Source of the DNA: an uncultured Steroidobacter sp.
GTDB lineage: Bacteria > Pseudomonadota > Gammaproteobacteria > Steroidobacterales > Steroidobacteraceae
Reading direction: 5' to 3'
Length of the DNA: 64,000 bases
Assembly (NCBI GenBank): GCA_938008435.1
Contig: CALLKK010000012.1
Span: 1 to 64,000 of the forward strand
How positions within the stretch are numbered: position 1 is the stretch's first letter; every line of letters starts with the position of its first letter. The notes beneath the pieces are model-generated. The model was not told the origin of the DNA, made no database searches, and was given only the letters and a program-made list of their open reading frames with translations. A program made the position numbers and the translations under genes. Shown here piece after piece: positions 8,325 through 16,890 of the stretch.

Positions 8325-9674
8325 ATGAGCGAATCGAACCGGGCAAGCGCCTTCGTCAGGCGCCGCAGCTTCGGTGAGCGGTCTCTTATCGCCTTCGCGG
8401 CGGTCCTGGTGGGCGCACTGGTCGGCGTCGGCACGATCCTTTTCAGAGAAGGGTTTGCGCTGTTGCAGGCGTTCTTCTTCGGCGCGCCGCTCTCCACCGG
8501 CGAGTACCTCGAACGGGCGCTCGATCCGCGCGTGCTGCTCTTCGTGCCCGCGCTCGGCGGGCTTGCGATGGCGCTGCTCAACCGCTATGCATTGCCCGGG
8601 CAGCGTCCGCAGGGTGTCGTCGACGTGATGCTCGCGGGCGAGAACGGCGGCGCGCCGATTCGGTTGCGCACGGGTCTTGCCGCGGTGGCGGCGAGCACGA
8701 TTTCGATCGGCACCGGTGGCTCGGTCGGGCGCGAAGGACCGATGATTCATCTCGGCGCGACGCTGGGCGGATGGATCGCGCGGCGGCTGCGCGTCGATGC
8801 CGAGGTCGGACGGCGCATGCTGGCATGGGGCGTCGCTGCGGGCGTGGCGGCTTCCTTCAACGCACCGATCGCGGGAGCGATCTTCGCCGCGGAAGTGATC
8901 GTGGGGAACTATCGCGCGAACGCGTTCGGTCCGATTGCCGTCGCAAGCGTATCCGGCACGATCGTCAGCCGCCTTTACTTCGGCGAGCTCAACGAATTCA
9001 CGGTGCCGGAGATCCTGATTCGTTCCTACGTGGAGATTCCGTCGTTCCTGCTCTTCGGCGTCGTGTGCGCGCTCGCGAGCATCGCGTTCATTCGGCTGCC
9101 CAGTGCGATTCGCGCCGTGTGGGATCGACTGCGGATGCCGCCGCTGCTGCGTCCTGTGGTGGCAGGCATGTTACTTGCCGTCGTCGCTTGCGGGTTGCCG
9201 CGGGTGCTGGGAGTTGGCTACGAGACGACGAGCCTCGCGATTGCAGGCGAGGTCACGGCATCGGTCGCGTTTGCGCTTTTCTTCGCGAAGCTGGCGATGA
9301 CCGCTCTCTATTTCGGCTCTGGATGCTCCGGCGGCATTTTCTCGCCGTCGCTCATGCTCGGCGCGCTCGCAGGCTGCGTCTGGGCTGCCGGCGTTGCGTG
9401 GTTGATGCCCGAGATCGCATCGAGCAGCAGCGTCTACGCGCTGGTCGGCATGGGGGCATTAGCGGCCGCGAATCTGGGCGCGCCGCTGTCGTCGGTCGTG
9501 ATCATTTTCGAGATGACCGGCAATTACACGATCACGCTCGCGGTGCTGCTCGCGACGCTCACCTGCTCGGTGATCGTCAACCAGCTCTGGGGCTTTTCGT
9601 TCTTCACGTGGCAGCTCGCGGAACGCGCACGCAGTCAGACGAACGAGTCCGAGCCGAACGAGGACGCTCGCTGA
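8325..9674 (+). CDS. CLC-family chloride channel/transporter
   Basis: This 449-residue CLC protein has the selectivity signatures GSVGREGP (gating glutamate Glu137) and GGIFSPSLMLG near residue 340. There is no cytoplasmic CBS pair. After the helix motif FNAPIAGAIFAAE, the residue corresponding to the internal proton glutamate of the E. coli exchanger (Glu203) appears to be Val191, as in CLC channels; Glu190 matches the preceding glutamate. The GSGIP serine motif of helix D is also not conserved (PGQRPQGV here). The protein may thus be a passive channel rather than a 2Cl-/H+ exchanger; this rests on a manual alignment. Confidence 0.9.
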   Translation: MSESNRASAFVRRRSFGERSLIAFAAVLVGALVGVGTILFREGFALLQAFFFGAPLSTGEYLERALDPRVLLFVPALGGLAMALLNRYALPGQRPQGVVDVMLAGENGGAPIRLRTGLAAVAASTISIGTGGSVGREGPMIHLGATLGGWIARRLRVDAEVGRRMLAWGVAAGVAASFNAPIAGAIFAAEVIVGNYRANAFGPIAVASVSGTIVSRLYFGELNEFTVPEILIRSYVEIPSFLLFGVVCALASIAFIRLPSAIRAVWDRLRMPPLLRPVVAGMLLAVVACGLPRVLGVGYETTSLAIAGEVTASVAFALFFAKLAMTALYFGSGCSGGIFSPSLMLGALAGCVWAAGVAWLMPEIASSSSVYALVGMGALAAANLGAPLSSVVIIFEMTGNYTITLAVLLATLTCSVIVNQLWGFSFFTWQLAERARSQTNESEPNEDAR

Positions 9675-9748
9675 GCGATCCGCTCGCGTCGAAGTTCTCC
9701 GACAGCGTTGAAGGCGAAGGCCGCGTAGTGACCGAGAGGGCACTAACC

Positions 9749-10699
9749 TCAGGTGCTTCTCTTCCGGTACTCGCGAAACAGCGACTGCATGCGGACATTG
9801 TTCTCGCGTACCGGTCGTCGTCCGCGCATGAGCATCATCGCGAACAGTCCGCGCTCGACGCCGATCTCGTACTTCCCGCGTACGAAGGGAAACTCGTAAA
9901 CGACCCAAGTGAAGCCTGCGTGGCGGCAGAACACTTCGCCGAGATAGAACCCGAGGGCAAGCTTCGTGGCGGCTCCTGACGGCAGCGACTCAGGCTCGCC
10001 GGCTTCGAAAAACCAGCGTTCGAGCGGTATGAGGCTTTGCGGCGAGAAGTCGAGCTGCGGCGCGATGTCGGTCACTTCCAGCAGGGCGCGTAAGCACGAA
10101 TCGCGCAGCTCGAACAGCGCTATCTCCGCCTCCTCGCGATTGGCGAAGGACGGCAGCATCAGGCTGTGCTGCAGCGCCGCTATCAGCCCGGGCGACAGTC
10201 TCTTGGGAGCATGCTTGTTCTGGCGTGCTCTCGCGGGGCGCTGCTCGTCGGTTGCAGCCGGCGGCGATATCGCCGGAACGCTTAGCTTTCTCGCGCGCCG
10301 TTCGAGCAGCGCCCATGTCACGCCCCAGCCGACCATGCCGCCGATGAACAGATAGGCGGGAGCGAACATGAAGATGATCGCTGAGGCGGCCGCGGCCGAA
10401 AGCCACATCGCGTAGATGTAGAACAGGCAGGTGAAGAACAGCACCGTCGCCGCTGCCAGAATGCTGGCCGTCGCGCGCGCGTGGGACTGGCGCGTGGGCC
10501 AAACGAAGATGAAGATGAGCAGCAGCAAGATGTACGGTCCGGTCGCCCACGCGAAAAACCGATTCCATACGGGCATGCCTGCGCCTTGAATCATTGCCCC
10601 GGCGGAGATGAGGGCGGCAGCAAGCAAGAACGCTGCGGTCAGCAGCGCTCGTTTCTTCATAGCCGCCGAGGTGCGGGCTGGGTGACTGCCGTTCGTCAT
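9749..10699 (-). CDS. Membrane protein of unknown function
   Basis: This encodes about 316 residues that I do not recognise. Residues about 15-150 hold four hydrophobic segments (LLTAAFLLAAALISAGAMI, GPYILLLLIFIFVW, ATVLFFTCLFYIYAMWL, AIIFMFAPAYLFIGGMVG). A soluble C-terminal domain of about 150 residues follows (from LIAALQHSLMLPSFANREE). The ATG at 10699 is chosen; an internal ATG at 10660 just before the first membrane helix is equally possible, and neither has a clean ribosome-binding sequence. It lies downstream of the AraC gene on the same strand with a 95-bp gap. Confidence 0.7.
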   Translation of the reverse strand: MTNGSHPARTSAAMKKRALLTAAFLLAAALISAGAMIQGAGMPVWNRFFAWATGPYILLLLIFIFVWPTRQSHARATASILAAATVLFFTCLFYIYAMWLSAAAASAIIFMFAPAYLFIGGMVGWGVTWALLERRARKLSVPAISPPAATDEQRPARARQNKHAPKRLSPGLIAALQHSLMLPSFANREEAEIALFELRDSCLRALLEVTDIAPQLDFSPQSLIPLERWFFEAGEPESLPSGAATKLALGFYLGEVFCRHAGFTWVVYEFPFVRGKYEIGVERGLFAMMLMRGRRPVRENNVRMQSLFREYRKRST

Positions 10700-10794
10700 C
10701 CTTGCTTCTGGTTCTTGTCCGAACGGCTGATTGTAGGGCGCGCGTTGACCGAACTGACGGGCGCCGCCGCGTCGATGTGAACGCGGTCGCAGTG

Positions 10795-11691
10795 TCAGTG
10801 CGCAGACGACGCTGTCTGGGCGAGCTCGAGCTGCATCAGATGCTCGCTGATGTCGATGCCCTGCGCCATTTGCCGGCGCAGCCGGGCAGTCGGCGAGACG
10901 CCGAGGAAGAACTTGAAGTCGCGATGAAAGTGCGACTGATCGTAATAGGCATCCAAGTGGCGGCCGAGCGCGCCGCGGGCCGCCTCGCCGCTCAGCAGGC
11001 GGTGATAGGCGTGTTTGAAGCGCACGATGCGCGCAAAGCGCTTCGGCGTCATGCCGGTCCATGCGCAGAAGCGGCGCTCTAGATGGCGGACGTCGAAACC
11101 GTGCTCGCGAATCCAGCGAACGATCGGCACGCTGCCTTGGCTGGCACGGATCTGCGCCGCAAGCGCCGCGACGGTGCGGTCGCCCGGCTCGAAGATGCTC
11201 ATGCGAGCGAGGAAGAACGTATCGAGGAGCGAGGCGATCTGTTCGACCGAGCGCGCGTTCGCCAGCGCGTCCTCCAAGTCGAGCAATGCGCCTTGATTCA
11301 AGTCGCGCAGCGCAAGCGTCGTGTCTCTGAGCTCATCGAGCGGTGTGGCGATCAAACGGCGCAATGCGCTCGGCGCCAGCTTCACGCCGATGACCGTGAG
11401 CGAGCCGACATTGCGCGTCAGCACCGAATGCGAACGTCCCCCGATGAGATAGCTCGTGCGCATCGTGGCTCGTCGGGCGGGCTCGCCGACGGGCCAGCGT
11501 TCGAATGCCGATTGGTAGCTGAAGACGATCTCGGAATAGCCGTCGGGCAGCAATAGCTCCGGCTCGTGCGCAGGACCGGTGCCATCTGCCGCAGGCAACG
11601 CCACGAAGTAGCACACGATCCCAGGACGCAGGCGCGGATGAGGCGCGATCCGCCAATAGCGCATGTCGGGACGGACGAGCGTCGGTTCCAT
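10795..11691 (-). CDS. AraC-family transcriptional regulator
   Basis: This 298-residue protein has an N-terminal domain of the DUF6597 type (YWRIAPHPRLRPGIVCYF, LLPDGYSEIVFSY), often fused to AraC DNA-binding domains. The C-terminal HTH pair spans about 190-275 (REHGFDVRHLERRFCAWTG, then YYDQSHFHRDFKFFLGVSP). Because the second helix-turn-helix is well conserved, DNA binding is likely. The ligand and targets are unknown. It may control the membrane protein gene downstream. Confidence 0.85.
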   Translation of the reverse strand: MEPTLVRPDMRYWRIAPHPRLRPGIVCYFVALPAADGTGPAHEPELLLPDGYSEIVFSYQSAFERWPVGEPARRATMRTSYLIGGRSHSVLTRNVGSLTVIGVKLAPSALRRLIATPLDELRDTTLALRDLNQGALLDLEDALANARSVEQIASLLDTFFLARMSIFEPGDRTVAALAAQIRASQGSVPIVRWIREHGFDVRHLERRFCAWTGMTPKRFARIVRFKHAYHRLLSGEAARGALGRHLDAYYDQSHFHRDFKFFLGVSPTARLRRQMAQGIDISEHLMQLELAQTASSAH

Positions 11692-11768
11692 GGCGCGCGA
11701 TCCCTAGAGCGATCAGTGCGTACCGTCGAACGTTGCCGTCAACGAGTCAAGCCGTCCGCGCAAATCGC

Positions 11769-13562
11769 TCACGTGGCTGGCCGCAAGCGATAGATGCCGC
11801 TCGTGTAACGATTGAGCAGCAAGTACGGATACCCGTCCGGTCCTACGGTGACTTCGCGAATGCGTCCGAAGCCTTTGAATAGGAGCTGGTCGGAGACGAC
11901 GCGCGTGCCGTCGAGGCGCACGAGGTGCAGCTCCTCCTGACCGAGGCTTGCAACGAGCAGGTGGCCTTGCCATTCGGGAAAGCGGTCGGCGTCGTAGAAC
12001 ACGATCTGCGAGATGGCGATCGACGGCGTGTAATGATGAATCGGCGGCTCGACGCCTTCCTTGTAGGGGCTCGGTCCCACCGGCGTGCCGTCGTAATGCT
12101 TACCGAAGCTCACGAGCGGCCAACCGTAGTTCGCGCCTTTGCGGATGAGATTGATCTCGTCGCCGCCTGCGGGCCCATGCTCGGCCGACCAGATCGCGCC
12201 GGTGCGCGGATGCACGGTCATGCCTTGCGGGTTGCGATGGCCGTAGCTCCAGATCGAGGGCAGAGCGTCATTGCGTCCGACGAAGGGGTTGTCGCGCGGG
12301 ATGCGTCCGTCGTCGTGCAGGCGATGGATCTTGCCGTACGGATGCGCAAGGCTCTGCGCGAGCTCGGGGTGCTGGCGTTCGCCGACGCTGAAGTAGACAT
12401 AGCCATCCGCGAACGCGACGCGCGAGCCGAAGTGCGCGTAGTCCTGCGTGTAGAACTCATCGGCCGCGCGGTAGATATCCTGCTGCTCGACCCACTTCAG
12501 TCCGTCCAACTTGCCGCGGACGACGCGCGTCATGGCGGTGGTGCTGTCCGGGCCGGGATCCGAGAACGTGAGATAGATCCAGCCGTTCTCGGCGTAGCGC
12601 GGATGCAGCTTCACGTCCAGCAAACCGCCTTGGGCGCCGTTCCACACGCGCGGCACGCCTTCGATGACATGACGCTCGCCGTTCTTGAACAGGAGCAGCT
12701 GCCCGTTCTTCTGCGTGACGAGTAGCGCACCGTCAGGCAGAAAGGTCATGCCCCAGAGCTCGGCCGGCGCATCGCCGACGCGTTCGAGCGCAAAGCGATA
12801 GCCGGCCGCTTCGAGCACCGTCGGTTCCGGTTCTTGGAATGACAGCGTCAGGCCATCGTGCTCGCCTGGCCGGTCGCTCAAGATGAAGCTTTCGAGATTG
12901 AGAATGCCGCCGCCGGAGACGCCGTAGAAGCACAACTCATGGCTGCCCGTCAGTGCGCGGTCGAGTCCCACGCGCGTCGTCTTGAAGGTTTCCCAGCCGC
13001 CTGTGGGGACCACGTCCTTCTCGCCGAGATTGAGCTGCGGCTTGTCGATGCCATCGCCAACCAGGATTGCGTAGCGGCCCGCTTCGTCGCTGCCTTTCGC
13101 GTAAGACAGCTCGATGCTGCGCACGCCCGTGAGATCGACGTTCGAATAACAAAGCGAGCTGCGCTCGCCGAAGTAGCCGATGTACGGCGTGCCGGTGTCT
13201 TGCGCGCGCAGGACCACGAAGCCGGAGGAGCGCACTCGATCGAGCGTGTCTGCCAGCACGCGCCGTCCGAGCGCTGGACGGTTGCTTGCCTGTCGAGCGA
13301 TGAACCGTGCGAGCGCGTCGATGCGTTCTGCAGACAGTTGCGCGCCGAACGCAGGCATGCCGCGCTGCGGGTTGCCGTCGCGAATGATCTGCGCAAGCCT
13401 GCCGGGCTCCGGCGCGGCGGACGCGGTCACTGAAAAGCTCGCGCCGTGACAGGCACGGCAGAATCGTCCGTAATCGTCCTCAGCCGTTTGTGCGCTCGCG
13501 TGAGAAAGGCACAGTGCACCGAGTGCAACCATTCCAAAACGGACAGCGATCTTCGCCAGCAT
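11769..13562 (-). CDS. Cytochrome c / CBM6-like / PQQ aldose dehydrogenase fusion
   Basis: This is a 597-residue exported fusion. A signal peptide (residues 1-24) is followed by a c-type cytochrome with one haem motif, CRACH at 35-39, and the axial methionine region RGMPAFG. Next comes a beta-rich stretch of about 130 residues resembling a family 6 carbohydrate-binding module. The C-terminal part (from about residue 250) is a six-bladed GSDH/Asd-type PQQ-dependent sugar dehydrogenase: WGMTFLPDGALLVTQKNG, AEHGPAGGDEINLI, GANYGWPLVSFGKHY. The start at 13562 has a strong GGAGCAAGG site. Predicted role: periplasmic oxidation of an aldose, with electrons passed through the fused haem domain. Confidence 0.88.
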   Translation of the reverse strand: MLAKIAVRFGMVALGALCLSHASAQTAEDDYGRFCRACHGASFSVTASAAPEPGRLAQIIRDGNPQRGMPAFGAQLSAERIDALARFIARQASNRPALGRRVLADTLDRVRSSGFVVLRAQDTGTPYIGYFGERSSLCYSNVDLTGVRSIELSYAKGSDEAGRYAILVGDGIDKPQLNLGEKDVVPTGGWETFKTTRVGLDRALTGSHELCFYGVSGGGILNLESFILSDRPGEHDGLTLSFQEPEPTVLEAAGYRFALERVGDAPAELWGMTFLPDGALLVTQKNGQLLLFKNGERHVIEGVPRVWNGAQGGLLDVKLHPRYAENGWIYLTFSDPGPDSTTAMTRVVRGKLDGLKWVEQQDIYRAADEFYTQDYAHFGSRVAFADGYVYFSVGERQHPELAQSLAHPYGKIHRLHDDGRIPRDNPFVGRNDALPSIWSYGHRNPQGMTVHPRTGAIWSAEHGPAGGDEINLIRKGANYGWPLVSFGKHYDGTPVGPSPYKEGVEPPIHHYTPSIAISQIVFYDADRFPEWQGHLLVASLGQEELHLVRLDGTRVVSDQLLFKGFGRIREVTVGPDGYPYLLLNRYTSGIYRLRPAT

Positions 13563-13663
13563 GCCTTGCTCCAAGGATCGAGGGAGTCCAGGCAAGACGC
13601 TAACGAACTCGGCTCGCTGCCTGCGAGCGCGTTGCGACAAGTCGAAAGCTGGACGGGATGAAT

Positions 13664-13688
13664 CGATCCTCCCGATGCGGGAGGATCG
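13664..13688 (-). terminator. Hairpin after the SRPBCC gene
   Basis: CGATCCTCCCG and CGGGAGGATCG form a perfect 11-bp stem with a 3-nt loop, 6 bp beyond the SRPBCC stop on the minus strand. There is no good U tract, so the terminator assignment is by position. Confidence 0.5.
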
Positions 13689-13693
13689 AGTGC

Positions 13694-14149
13694 TCAATGC
13701 CAGTCGCCGATGCGCACGTCGCGCGGGCTCGGCCGTCCGGTGCCGGTTTCGCCCAGGGCTTTCAGGCTCAGTAGAAAGGTGGCCCACTTGGTGCTGCAGT
13801 GGTGCGTGAACGCATTGCTCTCGCGCCAGCCCTCGTGCTTGAAGAGCACGATCGTGAAATCGCCGGCCTGTTCGAGCGCGAAGCGAATCTTCGTACCGAG
13901 CCACTCGGCGGGACCGTCGATCACCTCCCAGATAACGCTCTTGGGGGCGGTGAGCTCTGCCAGCCGCATGTGAAACACGCCAAGCTCGCGGTCGCCGTCC
14001 GTGAAACGTAGCCGCAGCCTGCCGCCGACTTCGCGATCGCCTGTCGTCTCTTCCGTCCACCAGGCCGAAACTCCTTCCGGCGTGGCAAGCGCCTTGTACA
14101 CTTCGTCGATGGGGGCCTTGATGCCTACTCGATGCAGAATATCGAACAT
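13694..14149 (-). CDS. SRPBCC (AHSA1-like) domain protein
   Basis: This 151-residue single-domain protein of the START/AHSA1 superfamily begins IKAPIDEVYKALATPEGVSAWW, the usual family opening. Members bind hydrophobic ligands in a helix-grip fold; most of these small stress-linked proteins have no proven ligand. The start at 14149 follows GAGGAGA. It is divergent from the frameshifted winged-helix regulator at 14241. In other bacteria genes of this type often sit beside a dedicated repressor, so that neighbour is the likely controller; this is inference. Confidence 0.88.
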   Translation of the reverse strand: MFDILHRVGIKAPIDEVYKALATPEGVSAWWTEETTGDREVGGRLRLRFTDGDRELGVFHMRLAELTAPKSVIWEVIDGPAEWLGTKIRFALEQAGDFTIVLFKHEGWRESNAFTHHCSTKWATFLLSLKALGETGTGRPSPRDVRIGDWH

Positions 14150-14240
14150 GGACGTCTCCTCGTGTGTCGTGCCGATCGCAGGCGCGCAGTGTTCGCGATG
14201 ACGCGGGTGCATAGAGAGTGACAAGTGTGACGCGATTTCG

Positions 14241-15432
14241 ATGGACTCCCTGATCACCGCTGCCGCACGCGCGCTCGCGGCAGGCGATCCCATCGGCGCG
14301 CTCAAGCTTGTCGCGCTACGCAGCGACGCGGCGGGTCTCGCATTGCGCGCGATCGCGCTCGCGCAGCTCGGCGAGTATCGGCGTGCGCGCGAGCTGCTAC
14401 GTGCCGCCCGGCGCGCATTCAGCCCGCGCGCGCTGTGTCGTGGCCGAGGCGGAGATTGCCCTTGCGGCGCGCGATCTCGGCTTCGATGCAAAGATGCTCG
14501 AAAGTGCGCGCGCCACGCTCGAGCGGCACGGCGATCGGCACAATGCCGCGCTCGCGAGCTCGTTGCTGGTGCAGCGGCGTTTGTTGATCGGCGATGTCGA
14601 CGGGGCGGAGCGTGCGCTCGATCTCGACATCAGTGCTTTGCCGCCGGTCTTGCAGGCCACTAGCGAGTTGCTGGTGGCGCAGCTCGCCATGCGCCGCGTA
14701 CGTGCGCGCGACGCGCGGGCGGCATTGGTGCGTGCCGAGCGTGCTGCACGACGAGCGGGCATCGTCGCGCTCGGTGCGGAAGTTCTGGCTGCCCGCGCCA
14801 TGCTGAACGCGCCTGTCGCGCGGGTCGTGGGCGCGAGCGGCGAACGATCCGTGCGCCTCGATGAGGTCGAAAAGCTTCTTGCCTCGCGCGCGCTGATCGT
14901 CGACGGTTGTCGTCGCGTCGTGCGTTGCGGTGCGCAGACGCTGTCGCTCGTGCGACGGCCCGTGCTGATGGCGCTCGCGCATGCGCTGGCGCGTGCCTGG
15001 CCCGACGACGTGAGGCGCGACGAGCTCATCGCGCGCGTGTTTCGTCTCGAGCTCTCGGACGAGTCGCACCGGCAGAGGTTGCGCGTGGAGATCGGCCGGC
15101 TGCGTCGGCTGCTCGATCCGCTTGCGTCGATCGAAGCGACCGCGCGCGGCTATGTGCTGAAGCCGCGCCGAGTGCAACGAGTCGTGGCGCTTGCTCCGCC
15201 GATCGACGAGCCGCATGCGCAGGTGCTCGCGCATGGCGAGGCGTGGTCGACCGCATCGTTGGCGCAGGCGCTCGGCGCCAGTCGGCGCACCCTGCAGCGC
15301 GCATTGGCCACGCTCGCGCGTGCCGGCAAGGTGCAGGCGTTCGGCCACGGACGAGCGCGGCGCTGGATGATGCCTTCCGTGCCGGGATTCGCGACGGTCT
15401 TGTTACTCCCGGTGTCGCTGCCGAGTCTTTAG
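14241..15432 (+). pseudogene. Frameshifted TPR/winged-helix regulator
   Basis: Two overlapping frames together make one protein of about 395 residues. The first (14241 to about 14430) encodes MDSLITAAARALAAGDPI and a TPR-like helix pair ending ARELLRAARRAFSPR. The sequence then continues in the +1 frame from about 14425 as ARCVVAEAEIALAARDLGF through to 15432. The C-terminal half carries a DNA-binding winged helix (RRDELIARVFRLELSDESHRQ) and a second HTH (TASLAQALGASRRTLQRALA). The break lies in a CGCGCGCG run. Either the assembly has an error or a short deletion has disrupted the gene. It is divergent from the SRPBCC gene. Confidence 0.7.
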
Positions 15433-15463
15433 CATTCCTGCGAGCCACTCACGAGGCACGATC

Positions 15464-16084
15464 ATGAAACAAGCCGATATCGTGTGCGAGTTCGGACCGT
15501 TCCCAGGCATCGACGCCGTGCACGGCGTGAGCTACGACGGACGGCAGGTATGGTTCGTATCGGGCGACAAACTGAACGCGCTCGACCCTGAACGCGGGGA
15601 GATCGTGCGCACTCTGGCGGTGGCGGCAGACGCAGGGACCGCGTTCGATGGCCGTCATCTATTTCAGATCGCAGGCAAGATCATTCAGAAGATCGATCCG
15701 CATACGGGACACGTGGTGAGCTCCATCCCGGCGCCGGGGGACGGTTGCGATTCCGGCCTCGCGTGGGCGGAAGGGATGTTATGGGTGGGGCAGTACCGCG
15801 AGCGGAAGATTCATCAGGTGGATCCGGAAACGGGACGTGTTCTGCGAACGATCGAGTCGAATCGCTTCGTCACGGGCGTCACGTGGCTCGATGGCGAGCT
15901 GTGGCACGGCACGTGGGAAGGCGAGGAAAGCGACCTTCGCTGCATCGACGCGCAGACGGGCGCAGTCAAACGCCGCCTTCAGATGCCCAAGGGGACCGGC
16001 ATCTCGGGGCTCGAGTCCGACGGACGCGATCGGTTTTTCTGCGGCGGCGGTCCCGCCGGCAAAGTCAGGGTCGTACGCAAGTAA
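15464..16084 (+). CDS. Glutaminyl cyclotransferase-like beta-propeller protein
   Basis: This 206-residue protein shows the repeated beta-propeller pattern of the plant/bacterial glutaminyl-peptide cyclotransferase and Vgb-like families (HGVSYDGRQVWFVSGDKLNALDP, GLAWAEGMLWVGQYRERKIHQVDPETG). It has no signal peptide and is shorter than a complete five-blade cyclotransferase, so enzymatic activity is uncertain. It starts 31 bp after the regulator at 14241-15432, in the same direction, suggesting one transcript. Confidence 0.75.
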   Translation: MKQADIVCEFGPFPGIDAVHGVSYDGRQVWFVSGDKLNALDPERGEIVRTLAVAADAGTAFDGRHLFQIAGKIIQKIDPHTGHVVSSIPAPGDGCDSGLAWAEGMLWVGQYRERKIHQVDPETGRVLRTIESNRFVTGVTWLDGELWHGTWEGEESDLRCIDAQTGAVKRRLQMPKGTGISGLESDGRDRFFCGGGPAGKVRVVRK

Positions 16085-16088
16085 GCGC

Positions 16089-16110
16089 GCCGCAGGCGCA
16101 AGCCTGCGGC
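16089..16110 (+). terminator. Hairpin between convergent genes
   Basis: GCCGCAGGC and GCCTGCGGC form a 9-bp stem closed by a GCAA tetraloop, 4 bp after the upstream stop. It sits between two convergent genes, but a U tract is lacking. A second smaller hairpin (GCGAGG/CCTCGC) lies near 16135-16150. Confidence 0.5.
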
Positions 16111-16190
16111 ACGCATGATCGAAAAGGGTTCGACGCGAGGCACTCCTCGCGCCGAGTCCACGTTTGGCTGCCTGTCGAGCGGGCTTCGCA

Positions 16191-16772
16191 TCAGGCGGCG
16201 CGGGCCGCCGAGCTTGCTTTGCGTTCGACTTTCACCGGGACCGGACGGCAGATCGTGTTGCACACAGGCGAGTGCTGCTGAGCGAAGGTGAGCAGCTCGT
16301 CGAGCTCGGCATCGCTGCAGTCGGCCTGAATATCCATGCGCACACGAATCTCCCGGTAGCCCGCGGGCACGTTCGGATCGAGGGCAAGAAGCCCTTGCAG
16401 GTCGATCGCGCCTTCGAGCTCGGTCGAAATCGACCGGATGTTGATGCCGCGCGCAGTGGCATGCAGCACGGTCGTGGTGGTGACGCAGCCGGCCAGCGCG
16501 TGCAGCAAGAACTCGACGGGATTGGCGCCCTCGTTGTGACCGAGCAGCACCGGCGGCTCGCCGTTGGTGAACTCGAAGGCCGTGCTGCGCGAGGTGTCTT
16601 CCGCGCCGGCGCCGAAGAAATCCTTGATCGTCGAGCGGTTCTCGCCGCCCGTGACCCAGACATTGCGGGCACGGAACTCGAACTGCGCGAGCGACGGCTG
16701 CTCCTTGAGCAGCTGTACCGTACGCGCCATCTGGTCCAGATCGAGCCCGTTGCGGATGGATTCGTTCGTCAT
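16191..16772 (-). CDS. OsmC-family peroxiredoxin-like protein
   Basis: This 193-residue OsmC/YhfA-type protein has the two conserved cysteines: Cys96 in HALAGCVTTT and Cys171 in HSPVCNTI. These are the peroxidatic and resolving positions that reduce organic hydroperoxides in the family. RPVPVKVE near the C terminus is also typical. The gene is divergent from the GlxA-type regulator at 16891, with which it shares a 118-bp control region, so regulation by that neighbour is plausible. Confidence 0.88.
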   Translation of the reverse strand: MTNESIRNGLDLDQMARTVQLLKEQPSLAQFEFRARNVWVTGGENRSTIKDFFGAGAEDTSRSTAFEFTNGEPPVLLGHNEGANPVEFLLHALAGCVTTTTVLHATARGINIRSISTELEGAIDLQGLLALDPNVPAGYREIRVRMDIQADCSDAELDELLTFAQQHSPVCNTICRPVPVKVERKASSAARAA

Positions 16773-16890
16773 GACTTGCTCCTTGATCGTTGACTGTTAA
16801 ACGGGTCTCCAAGGTGCCTCGGATGGGCGGGCAGGTTAGCGGCGCGGGATCGTTCGTATAAGATTCGCTCGCGCCAGGAGCGGGGCATTT

